This document shows positions 63,925-64,000 of a stretch of 64,000 bases of DNA, in pieces. Location of the stretch: NCBI GenBank assembly GCA_947589545.1, contig CANQBA010000003.1:42033-106032 (forward strand), written 5' to 3'. The number at the start of each line of letters is the position of its first letter. The stretch's first letter is position 1. A program made the translations under genes and the position numbers. The notes beneath the pieces were generated by a model. It was not told the DNA's origin and ran no database searches. It saw nothing but the letters and a program-made list of their open reading frames with translations. This stretch comes from an uncultured Oscillospiraceae bacterium. Its GTDB lineage: Bacteria; Bacillota; Clostridia; Oscillospirales; Oscillospiraceae.

Positions 63925-64000
63925 ATCGGGTAGGAGGCCCCTGACGGGGCCGACCTCCCACACCACCGTGCGTACGGTTCCGTACACGGCGGTTCAATCG
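63925..64000 (-). mobile_element. 3' end of a group IIC intron (rest outside window)
   Basis: On the minus strand positions 63964-63991 form domain V: CGCCGTGTACG-GAAC-CGTACGCACGGTG, with the CGC triad and GNRA-like loop of bacterial group IIC introns. It is followed by the domain VI-type hairpin with GGAGG/CCTCC and GGCCCC/GGGGCC, and the terminal CCTACCCGAT that ends many such introns. The reverse-transcriptase gene would lie beyond the right edge. The 3' exon is the short gap after aspS. Confidence 0.8.

Overview
The window reads as the chromosome of a GC-rich anaerobic Firmicute of class Clostridia, most like the Oscillospiraceae (Oscillibacter/Flavonifractor type). This is inferred from gene content and order: an Rnf complex, a T-box on the tyrS operon, radical-SAM HemZ, Clostridia-type recN-argR-nadK-tlyA-dxs and maf-mreCD-pbp2-minD-mgsA orders, and dense short intergenic palindromes. 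Nearly all sequence is coding. I see no rRNA, tRNA, CRISPR array, phage or intact transposase.

Layout. (1) 1-10.9 kb is a nitrogen-assimilation block: the end of gdhA, glnA, an ANTAR regulator with a degenerate receiver domain, gltB, gltD, and an ammonium channel fused to a PII domain. The leaders of glnA and amt share a small RNA motif that can fold either as a hexaloop hairpin or as an intrinsic terminator. (2) 10.9-18.7 kb holds an amidohydrolase, a histidine phosphatase, a MIF-like tautomerase, an ECF sigma/membrane anti-sigma pair, a 1125-residue SLH-anchored surface protein whose promoter is flanked by two near-identical 26-bp palindromes, and a nitroreductase. (3) 18.7-24 kb has tyrS and a zinc-ribbon gene behind a tyrosine T-box, an unassigned structured RNA locus with consensus promoter and terminator, a ferredoxin-type aldo/keto reductase, and recN. 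(4) 24-29.8 kb carries argR, nadK, tlyA, dxs and oapA, followed upstream by a ~630-nt region with the position, size and partners of OLE RNA. A 297-bp inverted-repeat element sits between that region and its likely promoter.

(5) 29.8-37 kb holds a barnase-like lipoprotein with its barstar, a BceRS-BceAB-type peptide-sensing/export module with a putative operator, and a second ECF sigma/anti-sigma pair of lower GC. (6) 37-44.2 kb has rodA, dapF and the rnfCDGEAB operon. (7) 44.3-52.3 kb has a nucleoside-kinase-like gene, hemZ, an MBL hydrolase, dtd, relA and recJ on the minus strand. A strong operator-bearing promoter fires convergently into the kinase 3' end. (8) 52.5-64 kb on the plus strand has a U32 peptidase-family gene, the elongation cluster maf-mreC-mreD-pbp2, a MinD-like ATPase without MinC/MinE, a methylglyoxal-synthase homologue lacking canonical catalytic residues, hisS, a small membrane protein and aspS. 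The window ends in the 3' end of a group IIC intron on the minus strand.

The first block forms a coherent GS/GOGAT/Amt circuit with signs of RNA-level control. The 24-29.8 kb block matches the classic OLE neighbourhood. The most promising unexplained signals are the glnA/amt leader motif beside a non-canonical ANTAR protein, the structured RNA at 20.64-21.0 kb, the inverted-repeat element upstream of OLE, and the paired operators at the S-layer gene.
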